DNA of 50,732 nucleotides from Tannerellaceae bacterium (lineage in GTDB: Bacteria > Bacteroidota > Bacteroidia > Bacteroidales > Tannerellaceae), in assembly GCA_031280645.1 (NCBI GenBank), contig JAITGL010000003.1:1-50732 (forward strand), written 5' to 3'. The notes under the pieces are model-generated. The model made no database searches. It was not told the origin of the DNA and saw only the letters and a program-made list of their open reading frames with translations. Below are positions 26,759 to 36,214 of the stretch, piece by piece; position 1 is the stretch's first letter, and each line of letters begins with the position of its first letter. The translations under genes and the position numbers were made by a program.

Positions 26759-26788
26759 TTGCAAATCCGCCGGAAGATATTACTTTTG
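26759..26788 (+). promoter_or_regulatory. Promoter of the AAA ATPase gene
   Basis: TTG at 26759-26761, a 19-base spacer, and TACTTTTG at 26781-26788, a perfect -7 element. Transcription would start near 26795, after the upstream ATG candidates, which supports the GTG at 26812 as the start of the ATPase. Confidence 0.65.
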
Positions 26789-26811
26789 CCGGAAGATCAT
26801 CAAACAGTATT

Positions 26812-28002
26812 GTGGACTCTTTTTACCGTACGCATAATTATTTGCTTGAGCATTTATCCTCGCCCGTTCGCCGCACGCTGATGGACGAGATCGACTGGTC
26901 GGCGCGCCTCATAGGCATTAAGGGGTCGAGAGGCGTGGGTAAAACTACCTTTCTGCTTAAATATGCTTTGGAATGTTTTGGGATAAATAATCCCGCATGC
27001 CTTTATATTAATCTCAATCATTTTTATTTCACGGAGCGTTCGCTTATCGATTTCGCGGGCGAGTTTTTACGTCGGGGCGGCAAGGCGCTGCTGGTCGACC
27101 AGGTGTTTAAATATCCGGGATGGTCGAAGGAGTTGCGCTATTGTTACGACAATTATCCGGAGCTGAAGATTGTTTTTTCGGGCTCGTCGGTAATGAGGCT
27201 GAAGGAGGAGAATCCGGATCTTTCGGGACTTGTGGATTCGTACAACCTGCGGGGCTTCTCGTTCCGCGAATATGTAAATCTTACGGTGGGAACGCAATTC
27301 GGCCGGCGTACGCTGAGCGAGCTTCTCGACAATCACGAGGCGATTGCGGAGGAGGTTACGGCCGGGGCGAGCGGAGCGCTGTCGCTGTTCAGGGATTACC
27401 TTCACCACGGTTATTATCCGTTTTATCTTGAGAAGAGGAATTTTTCGGAAAATCTTCTGAAAACAATGAATATGACGCTTGAGGTAGACGTTCTTTATAT
27501 AAAGCAAATCGAGCAGAGCTATCTGCCGAAGCTCCGCAAGCTGCTGTATTTGCTTGCCGTAAGCGCCCCTTCGTCGCCCAACGTGAGCCGCCTCAGCGCA
27601 GAAGTTTCCGCAAGCCGCGCCACTGTGATGAACTACATTAAGTACCTTACCGACGCCAGGTTAACCAATATGCTTTACCGCGCGGGCGAATCCTTTCCGA
27701 AAAAGCCCGATAAGGTATACATGCACAACACAAACCTGATGTACCCCATACGCCCAACGGAGGTTGCGCCGCAAGCCTTGCGCGAAACCTTCTTTTACAA
27801 TATGCTGCACAAGGGGCACCTGCTCAATACCGGCGAGGGCCGCTCGCACTTCATGGTAGACGAGAAGTATAGCTTCAGGATAGAAGATTCGCCGCCCGAG
27901 GCGCGCTATAAGGCAAGGCCGGCGACGTATTACGCCGTCGACGGGATAACGAAGGGCGGCGGGGCCTGCATACCGCTCTGGCTTTTCGGTTTTCTTTACT
28001 GA
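26812..28002 (+). CDS. AAA ATPase with DUF4143-type C-terminal domain
   Basis: A 396-residue protein if it starts at GTG 26812 (reading DSFYRTHNYLLEHLSSPVRR), which matches the usual N terminus of this family. Upstream in-frame ATGs at 26599 and 26638 lie before or within the promoter. The Walker A motif GSRGVGKTTF follows LIGIK, a Walker B-like KALLVDQVFKYP comes about 45 residues later, and KIVFSGSSVMRL is a sensor strand. The rest contains a winged-helix-like segment (SRLSAEVSASRATVMNYIKY) and the standard ending IPLWLFGFLY. These ATPases are abundant in Bacteroidales and have no settled role. Confidence 0.85.
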   Translation: MDSFYRTHNYLLEHLSSPVRRTLMDEIDWSARLIGIKGSRGVGKTTFLLKYALECFGINNPACLYINLNHFYFTERSLIDFAGEFLRRGGKALLVDQVFKYPGWSKELRYCYDNYPELKIVFSGSSVMRLKEENPDLSGLVDSYNLRGFSFREYVNLTVGTQFGRRTLSELLDNHEAIAEEVTAGASGALSLFRDYLHHGYYPFYLEKRNFSENLLKTMNMTLEVDVLYIKQIEQSYLPKLRKLLYLLAVSAPSSPNVSRLSAEVSASRATVMNYIKYLTDARLTNMLYRAGESFPKKPDKVYMHNTNLMYPIRPTEVAPQALRETFFYNMLHKGHLLNTGEGRSHFMVDEKYSFRIEDSPPEARYKARPATYYAVDGITKGGGACIPLWLFGFLY

Positions 28003-28035
28003 GTAAATTCGATAATTTTTTAATATAATCTTACA

Positions 28036-31000
28036 ATGTCAAAAGGAAAAAAATTTCTTACATGCGATGGGAACCAGGCTGCCGCTCACATATCTTATAT
28101 GTTTAGCGAAGTGGCGGCCATTTATCCCATCACCCCTTCGTCTACGATGGCCGAGTATGTAGACGAGTGGGCCGCCTCGGGGCGGAAAAACATATTCGGC
28201 GAGACGGTAACGGTTCAGGAGATGCAATCGGAGGGAGGGGCGGCCGGCGCCGTTCACGGCTCTCTCCAGTCGGGGGCTCTTACCACCACCTACACTGCCT
28301 CGCAAGGCCTTCTGCTCATGATCCCGAACATGTACAAGATTGCGGGCGAGCTTTTGCCCTGCGTGTTTCACGTATCGGCCCGCGCCATAGCCTCGCACGC
28401 CCTCTCGATCTTTGGCGACCATCAAGACGTGATGGCCTGCCGCCAAACCGGCTACGCTATGCTTGCCGAGGGATCGGTTCAGGAGGTGATGGACCTGGCG
28501 GCCGTAGCTCACCTGGCAACCCTCAGGGCTCGCGTTCCGTTCGTAAACTTTTTCGACGGCTTCCGCACATCGCACGAGGTGCAGAAGATAGAATCGCTCG
28601 ACAACGACGACCTTGCGCATCTTATCGACCGCAAAGCCTTATCGGAATTCCGCGCCCGCGCCCTGAATCCCGAAAATCCCGTAGCCCGCGGCATGGCCGA
28701 GAACCCCGACGTATACTTCCAGCATCGCGAATCGTGCAATAAGTATTACGACGCCGTGCCAGCCATTGTGGAGGAGTACATGAAGGAGATATCCGTCATT
28801 ACAGGCCGCAAGTACGGCTTGTTCGACTATTATGGAGCGGAGGATGCCGACCGTATTATCATCGCAATGGGATCGGTTACGGAGGCTATCCGCGAAACCA
28901 TCGACTATCTGAGGGCAAAGGGCGAGAAGGTGGGGCTTGTGGCCGTGCATCTCTATCGCCCCTTCTCGGTTAAGCATCTTGCCGGGGTTATACCCTCGAC
29001 CGTTAAGCGCATCGCCGTGCTCGACCGCACCAAGGAGCCCGGAGCCGGCGGCGAGCCGCTGTACATGGATGTTGTGGAGGCTTTTGCGCAGAGCAAGTAT
29101 ATAAAGGTCGACTCGAAGCCTGCGATAGTAGGCGGCCGCTACGGCCTTTCATCGAAGGATACCACTCCGGCGCAAATCCTGTCGGTATACGAAAACCTGT
29201 CGCTGCCCGAACCCAAAAACGGATTCACGATCGGAATAGTAGACGACGTAACCTTCACCTCCCTCCCGCAAAAGGAGGAACTGGCGTTTGAAGGCGGATC
29301 GTACGAGGCGAAATTCTACGGCCTCGGAGCCGACGGAACCGTGGGCGCCAACAAGAACTCCATCAAGATTATCGGAGATAATACCGACAAGTACTGCCAG
29401 GCTTACTTTGCATACGATTCAAAAAAGTCGGGAGGCTTTACCTGTTCGCACCTTCGCTTCGGCGACGCGCCGATCCGCTCAACCTATCTGGTTAACACGC
29501 CAAACTTTGTGGCCTGCCACGTTCAGGCCTACCTGCGAATGTACGACGTTACGAAAGGACTTCGTCCGGGCGGTACCTTCCTGCTTAACACTGTGTGGGA
29601 CGGCGAGGAGCTCGCCGCTAACCTGCCGAACAAGGTGAAGAGGATATTTGCGCGCAATAATATTAAGGTATACTATATCAACGCCACCCGCATAGCTCAG
29701 GAGATAGGGTTAGGGAATCGCACAAACACCATACTCCAGTCGGCCTTCTTCCGCATCACGGAGGTAATCCCCGTAGACCTTGCCATCGAGCAGATGAAGA
29801 AATTCATCGTCAAGTCGTACGGAAAGAAGGGCGAGGAGATAATTAAGCAGAACTACGCAGCCGTAGACCAGGGCGGCGCCTACAAAATACTCGACGTAAA
29901 ACCCGAATGGGCAACCCTCCCCAACGACGAACTTGCCCGCAAAGGCGACCCCGACTTCATCGAGAAGATAGTGCACGTTATCAACGCCCAGGACGGCGAC
30001 CTCCTCCCCGTTTCGACCTTCGTAGGGCGCGAAGATGGAACCTGGCAGCAAGGCACGGCCCGCTACGAGAAGCGCGGCGTAGCCTCGCACGTTCCGGTAT
30101 GGAAATCGGCCAACTGTATACAGTGTAACCAATGCGCCTATGTATGCCCTCACGCCGCCATCCGCCCCTTTGTTCTAGATCAGAACGAGCAAGCCTCGGC
30201 CCCCTTTGCCGACATGCTGAAAGCCACCGGCAAGCAGTTCGACGGGATGAAGTTCCGGATTCAGGTGGATGTTCTCGACTGCCTCGGATGTAACAACTGC
30301 GCCGAAGTGTGCCCCGGCAACAAGCAAGGCAAAGCCCTCGAAATGGTAGAGCTCGGCCCGCAGCTTGCCGAAGCCGCCAACTGGGATTATTGCACAAGCA
30401 AGGTAAGCAGCAAGCAGCATCTTGTAGATCCGAGCCTCAACGTTAAGAACTCGCAGTTTGCCACTCCGCTATTTGAGTTCTCCGGCGCATGTTCGGGCTG
30501 CGGCGAGACTCCATACGTAAAGCTCCTCACCCAGCTATTCGGCGATCGGCAAATGATTTCGAACGCCACCGGATGTTCCTCCATCTACTCCGGCTCGGTA
30601 CCCTCCACTCCATACACAACCAACTCCAAAGGGCAAGGCCCTGCATGGGCAAACTCCTTGTTTGAAGACTTTGCCGAATACGGCCTCGGAATGACCCTCG
30701 GCGTTGAGAAGATGCGCGCCCGCATTGCCGCCCTCATGCAGCAAGCCATCGAAGCCGGCTGCCCCGCCGCGCCCCTCTACCAAGAGTGGATCGCCAATAT
30801 CGACAACGCCGGAAAGACGGCCGAGCTCGCCCCGCAAATCCGCGCCTTCCTCGAAAAAGACGCCTCCGACGGGAATCCGATCCGCGCCCAGCTTCTTGAG
30901 CTTGCGCCCTATCTCGTTAAGCGTTCTCAGTGGATTATCGGCGGAGACGGAGCCTCTTACGACATCGGATTCGGCGGCCTCGACCATGTGCTTGCATCGG

Positions 31001-31572
31001 GCAAAGACGTAAACGTTCTTGTGCTCGACACCGAAGTGTACTCGAACACCGGCGGACAGTCGTCGAAAGCTACTCCCTTAGGCGCCATCGCCAAATTTGC
31101 GGCATCGGGCAAGCGCATACGCAAGAAAGACCTTGGTTTGATTGCCGCCACCTATGGCTACGTTTACTGCGCTCAAATAGCCATGGGGGCCAACCAAGCC
31201 CAAACCCTAAAGGCCATCCGCGAAGCCGAAGCCTATCCGGGCCCCTCGCTTGTAATAGCGTATTCGCCGTGTATCAGTCACGGCCTCCGCTCCGGCATGG
31301 GCAAGAGCCAGGAAGAGGAAGCTCGCGCCGTTGCATGCGGCTATTGGCATCTATGGCGCTACAATCCGACTCTCGAAGCCGAAGGAAAAAATCCCTTCAC
31401 CCTCGACAGCAAAGAACCCGACTGGGATAAGTTTGAGGAATTCCTGATGGGCGAAGTGCGGTACTCATCCGTTGTGAAGCAGTATCCCTCCGAGGCCTCC
31501 GAACTGTTTGCCGCAGCGCGCGAAAATGCGAAGTGGCGGTATAATACGTACAAAAGGCTTGCAGCTAATTGA
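28036..31572 (+). CDS. nifJ: Pyruvate:ferredoxin (flavodoxin) oxidoreductase
   Basis: A 1178-residue single-chain PFOR of the usual length. It oxidises pyruvate with CoA to acetyl-CoA and CO2, reducing ferredoxin, and is central to anaerobic metabolism. Domain order: an N-terminal domain with YPITPSSTMAEYVDEWA (about 35-51), a CoA-contact domain, a gamma-type domain with GLGADGTVGANKNSIK, and two [4Fe-4S] clusters from CIQCNQCAYVCP and CLGCNNCAEVCP (about 695-760). The TPP domain has ACSGCGETP, GDGASYDIGFGGLDHVL and DTEVYSNTGGQSSKATP. The proximal cluster cysteines (CSGC and others) are present. It stands alone, 33 bases after the ATPase gene, with a strong terminator downstream. Confidence 0.98.
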   Translation: MSKGKKFLTCDGNQAAAHISYMFSEVAAIYPITPSSTMAEYVDEWAASGRKNIFGETVTVQEMQSEGGAAGAVHGSLQSGALTTTYTASQGLLLMIPNMYKIAGELLPCVFHVSARAIASHALSIFGDHQDVMACRQTGYAMLAEGSVQEVMDLAAVAHLATLRARVPFVNFFDGFRTSHEVQKIESLDNDDLAHLIDRKALSEFRARALNPENPVARGMAENPDVYFQHRESCNKYYDAVPAIVEEYMKEISVITGRKYGLFDYYGAEDADRIIIAMGSVTEAIRETIDYLRAKGEKVGLVAVHLYRPFSVKHLAGVIPSTVKRIAVLDRTKEPGAGGEPLYMDVVEAFAQSKYIKVDSKPAIVGGRYGLSSKDTTPAQILSVYENLSLPEPKNGFTIGIVDDVTFTSLPQKEELAFEGGSYEAKFYGLGADGTVGANKNSIKIIGDNTDKYCQAYFAYDSKKSGGFTCSHLRFGDAPIRSTYLVNTPNFVACHVQAYLRMYDVTKGLRPGGTFLLNTVWDGEELAANLPNKVKRIFARNNIKVYYINATRIAQEIGLGNRTNTILQSAFFRITEVIPVDLAIEQMKKFIVKSYGKKGEEIIKQNYAAVDQGGAYKILDVKPEWATLPNDELARKGDPDFIEKIVHVINAQDGDLLPVSTFVGREDGTWQQGTARYEKRGVASHVPVWKSANCIQCNQCAYVCPHAAIRPFVLDQNEQASAPFADMLKATGKQFDGMKFRIQVDVLDCLGCNNCAEVCPGNKQGKALEMVELGPQLAEAANWDYCTSKVSSKQHLVDPSLNVKNSQFATPLFEFSGACSGCGETPYVKLLTQLFGDRQMISNATGCSSIYSGSVPSTPYTTNSKGQGPAWANSLFEDFAEYGLGMTLGVEKMRARIAALMQQAIEAGCPAAPLYQEWIANIDNAGKTAELAPQIRAFLEKDASDGNPIRAQLLELAPYLVKRSQWIIGGDGASYDIGFGGLDHVLASGKDVNVLVLDTEVYSNTGGQSSKATPLGAIAKFAASGKRIRKKDLGLIAATYGYVYCAQIAMGANQAQTLKAIREAEAYPGPSLVIAYSPCISHGLRSGMGKSQEEEARAVACGYWHLWRYNPTLEAEGKNPFTLDSKEPDWDKFEEFLMGEVRYSSVVKQYPSEASELFAAARENAKWRYNTYKRLAAN

Positions 31573-31587
31573 GAATTACAGTAAAGG

Positions 31588-31621
31588 GCCGTCGGACGAT
31601 TTGAACGTTCGGCGGCTTTTT
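31588..31621 (+). terminator. Rho-independent terminator of nifJ
   Basis: An 11-base stem (31588-31598 with 31606-31616, GCCGTCGGACG against CGTTCGGCGGC, two G-T pairs) has a 7-base loop and is followed by five T. It begins 16 bases after the nifJ stop. Confidence 0.85.
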
Positions 31622-31748
31622 GATTTCTTTTATGTGGACTTGTTAAGATTGCAGCTTCGATGGGATTGTGTTGTATAACAGCAATGCTCGATACTTAAGC
31701 ATAGGCAATCAAGCTGAGCGTTGTTTGCGCTAAGTGGTGCACAACATA

Positions 31749-31777
31749 TTGGATTGTAAGGTTTTTCGTTATCTTTG
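31749..31777 (+). promoter_or_regulatory. Promoter of the unknown two-gene cassette
   Basis: TTG at 31749-31751, an 18-base spacer and TATCTTTG at 31770-31777, a perfect -7 element. Transcription would start near 31784, leaving a leader of about 44 bases before the ATG at 31828. The cassette is thus independent of nifJ. Confidence 0.65.
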
Positions 31778-31827
31778 TACGCAACAAACAAAATTTCATT
31801 CCTTTCCCGTTTACAAATAAATAATAA

Positions 31828-32445
31828 ATGAACAACTCACCTGAACTAGAGGCAGATAACAGGCCCTTTGATATTGACGCTTATTATCAGGAAGTAAGTG
31901 CTCTGATATCAACCCCGCAGGAAAGACTATTGCATAATGACGATCGTATCAAAACAAGTATAGTTCTGCGATCAATGTTTGAAAAGGCGCATGCGGATAT
32001 AAAAATATTTTGCGGTAAATTTTCCGTTTTCCGGACGGAGTTCCAGAAGAATTTAATTAATAGTTATCCAACAATAGCAGAGAAAGAGCTGCTCGCTCCT
32101 TTCAAAGAAGCTGTCGAGAAGTTCCTGGAGAAAGGACACAGGATAATCGCTATCATAGAAAATCCGGCCGAATGGGAACAGGAAAAGGAGAACAAAGGTT
32201 ACTTTGTAGAATTATTCCAAAAGTATGCCAAGCAAATAGAGCTGAGAACTACTGATAACTACTTTAATCAATTAATGAGAATGTCTCATTTTTATATATC
32301 CCCCACCATATCGACATTCGAGGGAGCTATACGCTGGGAGGTTGACGAAACGAACTACAAAGCCATTGTGTCTCCCTCTCAAAAACTATACAAAACCTAT
32401 AACAAAGCATTTGAGAAACTAAGTCGGTATTCGTATTTGATATAA
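31828..32445 (+). CDS. Unknown protein, possibly a degenerate phospholipase D-like fold (cassette gene 1)
   Basis: A 205-residue soluble protein without signal peptide. I do not recognise a named family. An amphipathic N-terminal half leads into HADIKIFCGKFSVFR (about 55-69), then GHRIIAIIENPAEWE (about 103), and near the C terminus HFYISPTISTFEGAIRWEVD followed by a helix KLYKTYNKAFEKL. Alternating strands with a late HFYI and a terminal F..L helix recall half of a phospholipase D-like domain. The HxKxxxxD signature itself is absent, so enzyme activity is doubtful. It is followed after 11 bases by a multi-helix membrane protein, and the two share one promoter. The region is AT-rich compared with nifJ, suggesting acquisition. 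Confidence 0.7.
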   Translation: MNNSPELEADNRPFDIDAYYQEVSALISTPQERLLHNDDRIKTSIVLRSMFEKAHADIKIFCGKFSVFRTEFQKNLINSYPTIAEKELLAPFKEAVEKFLEKGHRIIAIIENPAEWEQEKENKGYFVELFQKYAKQIELRTTDNYFNQLMRMSHFYISPTISTFEGAIRWEVDETNYKAIVSPSQKLYKTYNKAFEKLSRYSYLI

Positions 32446-32456
32446 AATCAACGTTC

Positions 32457-33503
32457 ATGTATTTGGGGGAAGGTATTTTAGACAACAGCCAAACCTTATG
32501 GGGTGTGCTGGCAACTCTATTGGCTTTGTGCATTTTTGCAGACAGTTCATCTAATTTCATAGTTGAATTTGCTAAAAGGATAGCCTGCGGGGGGCTATTG
32601 AATCTGAAGGATCGTATTAAAGAAGGAGAAAGAGTCCCCGATAAATTTGATGACCTTTATGATAACCTTGAAAACGATGTAAACAAATTAAAAACTAATA
32701 ACCCCAGGGCTGAAGAGATTAATGAAGCAGCCAACCAATTGCTTGTTGACATTCAAAAAAAGAGGGTGAACACACAAATTTGGATTGCATTCCATGACCA
32801 ACGCATCAGTAAGTTCTATACACGGTTGGAGAATAACAAATGGCAACCGGCGCATTCTATCTTCTATATGTTCCTTTACAGTTTGGTAATCCTGCTTTGC
32901 GACGTAATACCAGGCATGACGCATTTATTTGTTATCAGCTTCTCTCTGCTATCAGCAGTATTTTGCTTCTCCCCTTGGTTTTGTAGATCGAGTATCGGCT
33001 ATATCCTGAGGAGTAGAATTATATTTTGGACAAGCGTAGTAGCTTTTGCAATAGGGCAAGTCGTTTATATGCTTTCGGGATGCAACGACTCACCATGGGC
33101 ATATTTAGTTATAACCATTGTGCCGGCATTATTTATTTTGTGCTGCATATTAAGCAAGCTTTATCGTCGCCTAGTAATACCGTTTACCGCACAAGAGGAA
33201 TTTGTAATGATAAGCATGCTGACGGTTATTCTTCTGGCGCTGCTGATTGCTGGCTGTTGTCACCTGCATTTTCAAGAATCTGTTATATACGATTTATTGT
33301 GCTGCTATATGCCGTTGCTCAGGATAGGCATAGTCATTTTTGTTTTTACTGTTGGGTTAATCATCCCTTTCTGCACGCCGCTTATGTATAGTTTTACGAT
33401 ATATACGATGCTTTACGACAAACTTTCTGTAATATCTCTCTTCAGTTTAAAACAGCGAATAAGTGATTTAAGCGAACGATACGATACTTTGCTCAGGTAC
33501 TAA
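32457..33503 (+). CDS. Unknown multi-pass membrane protein (cassette gene 2)
   Basis: A 348-residue protein. One hydrophobic helix at about 13-28 precedes a charged cytosolic region (about 45-130) with KDRIKEGERVPDKFDDLYDN and a coiled-coil-prone stretch. About seven further membrane helices follow (about 138-320), and a short C-terminal tail (RISDLSERYDTLLRY) closes it. No transporter or receptor motif is recognised. A soluble sensor or effector candidate next to a membrane protein is a common plan for phage-defence and toxin systems, but nothing in the sequence proves that here. The start ATG is weakly separated from gene 1 (11 bases), so co-expression is likely. Confidence 0.7.
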   Translation: MYLGEGILDNSQTLWGVLATLLALCIFADSSSNFIVEFAKRIACGGLLNLKDRIKEGERVPDKFDDLYDNLENDVNKLKTNNPRAEEINEAANQLLVDIQKKRVNTQIWIAFHDQRISKFYTRLENNKWQPAHSIFYMFLYSLVILLCDVIPGMTHLFVISFSLLSAVFCFSPWFCRSSIGYILRSRIIFWTSVVAFAIGQVVYMLSGCNDSPWAYLVITIVPALFILCCILSKLYRRLVIPFTAQEEFVMISMLTVILLALLIAGCCHLHFQESVIYDLLCCYMPLLRIGIVIFVFTVGLIIPFCTPLMYSFTIYTMLYDKLSVISLFSLKQRISDLSERYDTLLRY

Positions 33504-33589
33504 AGGCCCTAATCTCCGGGCTTAGCCTCCGAATATCGCTATGCTATTGCCAAATCCCCGATTTTTTTATGTTTTATTGATTTGCATTT

Positions 33590-33650
33590 GATACAAGTTT
33601 AATTCAGACCTGCCAAGCCATAGGCAAGTTTGCCGTAATTGGTATTCACA
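33590..33650. repeat. Isolated diverged copy of the 36.2 kb repeat unit
   Basis: AATTCAGACCTGCC, then AAGTTTGCCGTAATTGGTAT and TCAC, follows the pattern of the 42-base units at 36.2-36.7 kb (ATTCAGACTTGCC, AGCTTGCCGACAATTG, GATTCA) in the same orientation. About 1.4 units are present. It abuts the broken end of the C39 peptidase remnant. Confidence 0.65.
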
Positions 33651-33904
33651 CTTTTTCAATATCGGGAACTGCAATATAATATTTATCATTTTCCCATTTT
33701 GTATAGAACAATAAAATGATCTTGCTTCCAGTGTAGAATACATGGCTTGTCAACTTTCTCTTGCAGCATTCGCAATGACAATTTAACACCCACAGCGCGA
33801 AATCCTATTAATTGAATATTCCTTTCCATAATATTCAGCTATCATTTGAAGGCCGGCAGCCCACAATCCATGACATCCAATTGTTTGACAAAAGGGAACT
33901 TCAC
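33646..33904 (-). pseudogene. Decayed C39 peptidase domain of a bacteriocin-type ABC exporter
   Basis: Reading the minus strand in successive frames gives a GTG start at 33904, then KFPFVKQLDVMDCG, next LQMIAEYYGKEYSINRIS, next GFRAVGVKLSLRMLQEKVDK followed by PCILHWKQDHFIVLYKMGK, and finally DKYYIAVPDIEKV. This is the C39 peptidase domain in order, with the Cys of QLDVMDCG, the His of WKQDHFIV and an Asp in VPD, but with at least three frame breaks and a small internal deletion. C39 domains cut double-glycine leaders during peptide export. The membrane and ATPase parts of the transporter are missing. The start lies 7 bases after the barrel gene's stop, so both were once one operon. Confidence 0.75.
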
Positions 33905-33911
33905 ATCATTA

Positions 33912-36177
33912 TTATTTTCCTATGCCCAACGCATTGTTGCCGGAGTCGCTGTTGGATATTCGTTGCTGTCCGGAATTAAATCTTCTTCCAAAATCTATAC
34001 TCCTGGCAAATTTCAAACTGAGCGCAAAAATCATATCTTTTGCATATACACTTTTTACGTAGGGAGCTATCCGGGAAATATTTTCCGTGGTCGTTCTGGC
34101 ATCAATAAACATGTTAGACAGCATAACTGTAAAATAGTTATTATTCTTTTGATACTGTACGCCCAGATAATTCCCTGTTCCATGAATTTGCTTAATCTCG
34201 CCGGAAAAACCTGCTCCCTGATCATATAACATCGCGTAAAACTGCCAGTTTTTATGATTATATTGGGCATTAAAATAGTAATAAGGGACAATATAAATAT
34301 AGCTGCCTGTCGAATAGCGATGTGTTCCATATTTGGCGGAAAGAAAGAACCTGTTATCAAACAACGACAATCTGGAATATAGACTAAATGTCAAACGCTG
34401 GAAGGTATCTGTATTACGATAAGTCCTAATAATTCTATTCTTTTCTATGATAGAATGATCCTGTATAAAATCGGCGCTGTACCAATGCGTTGCTTGCAAA
34501 GAGAGGTAAAGTTTATTAAAGGTATAATCCAACATGATATTATTATTATACGACATGCCGGGCTTCAATGCCGGATTACCGCGCCTTATTTGCAATGAAT
34601 CAATTATTACATCCACATCTGTCAGTTGAGCCAAAGTGGGAGTATCATTGTATATATTCAAACGATAACGGAATGAACCTTTGTCTTTAATCCTATAAAA
34701 CAGATTGAAAGTCGGTTGGACATTATAGTATGAATATTCGCCAATACCATCATTCTGAGTATACCCGGATCTTTTGCCTCCTATGCCAATAGTATAATTC
34801 AAACGACCAATATTGCTTGTATATTCGGAATAAAGATATGTTTCGCTTTGCTGCATGGAACTCTTAGTAAGCGCATCAATCAAATAATCATTATTAGTCC
34901 ATTTCTGCAAATGTTTTAGCCCTATATTCAACTTGCCTTTCTTCAACTCATTCTCATAAATTCCTTCGCTTATGATAGAGTACGCATTAGAGGTTAAGCG
35001 AGAGGAAAGAGCATACCAAGCGCTATCTTTTATTTCTTCATAGCTCCGTTTTGAATCTTGATTTCTACCAGTAGCAACAACATTCAGGCTTAGCTTTTGT
35101 TTGCCGGATAAAGTCTGCTCTAAATAGATATCAAGCGAAGGAAGATGTACATTATTGGAGGAATAATCGTTTACAACAACAGATGCCGGATCATTCGATA
35201 TGGTAAGAAGGCTGTTATAATCATCATGAGGAGCTCTAACAGTTTAGATATTTCATAGAAACATTCAGAAAGGTTTTGTTATTGGTTATATTGTAGTTTG
35301 CTACGATATTATGATAGATATTATAATATCTGCTTTTCCGGCTATCTTCAATCTGCTTTAATGAATAGTTGTCGAAGTAAAAATCCTCTACATTATGTCG
35401 TCTGTAATTGTAATAGTCGCGAAAATCATTGCCATAGCTGAATCCAAATTCGGATTTCTTGTAGTTTATTTTAGCAGCCAAAAGATCACTGCCGTAAATG
35501 CGCACAAGCGAATGGTTAAGCTCCAGGCGAACGTTACCTCCGGACAACTGTTTCTTTGTAATATAGTTTAAAACAACACTCACATTTTCATACCTTAAAC
35601 CGGGATTATCAATATATTCAATTCGCTCAATCGTATTGGGAGACAATGCGCGAACCTCGTCATTACTTGCCACAACATTATTTATGCGTAACTCCACTGT
35701 TTCGTTGCCAAGCAAACCGACAGAATTAGTAGCCGGATTTACTATCAGGCGAGGAATTGACAGCGATGATAGCAATGCAATACTGTTGACGGCAGATGCC
35801 ATTTGCTCGGCAGATGGAAACAGTATCCTCCTGTCGGCTGTCGTCAGGCTCGCAGCGGCGCTGACAATCACTTCATCCATTTGATTAGTATCTTCCTCTA
35901 AAGTGATGATACCTAAATCCAGAGCTCGCGATTGCCCTGAAACAGTATATGAAAGCGAACGGTATCCAATGTGAGAAATAGTCAAAATGTAATTCCCCTC
36001 GCTTGCCCCCTTCATTTCAAAAGCGCCGGCTTTATCTGAAACGGTTCCTTTGATAAAAACAGAATCTTCATCCAACAAAACAATAGAAACCATTTCAATA
36101 GGCTCATTATTTTCAACTGCGATTTTTCCTTTAATAGTGTGCTGTGCACAAACTATTGCAGGTGAAAACATAATCAC
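33912..36177 (-). pseudogene. Broken outer-membrane beta-barrel protein (TonB receptor-like)
   Basis: A full-length product would be about 755 residues: a CarboxypepD_reg-like domain (HTIKGKIAVENNEPIEMVSI), a plug-like domain (MDEVIVSAA ... ERIEYIDNPGLRYE) and a long barrel ending NSDSGNNALGIGK. The layout fits the OMP_b-brl_3 family. It is interrupted near 35240: the first frame ends MKYLNC at a TAG (35238-35236), while the barrel continues in the +1 frame as APHDDYNSLLTISNDPASVV, open to 33912. The 5' end is also damaged: a KKPFSDLVIMFSPAIVCAQ signal-like stretch has no ATG and is preceded by a stop near 36205, right beside the repeat array. A sequencing error could explain the frameshift but not the missing start. 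Confidence 0.8.
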
Positions 36178-36214
36178 TAAATCGGAAAATGGCTTTTTAA
36201 AGGACTAACAAATT

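Noticed and set aside
31622..31748. Possible small RNA between the nifJ terminator and the cassette promoter
   Set aside because: There is no promoter directed into it and no terminator hairpin of its own; nothing supports a separate transcript.
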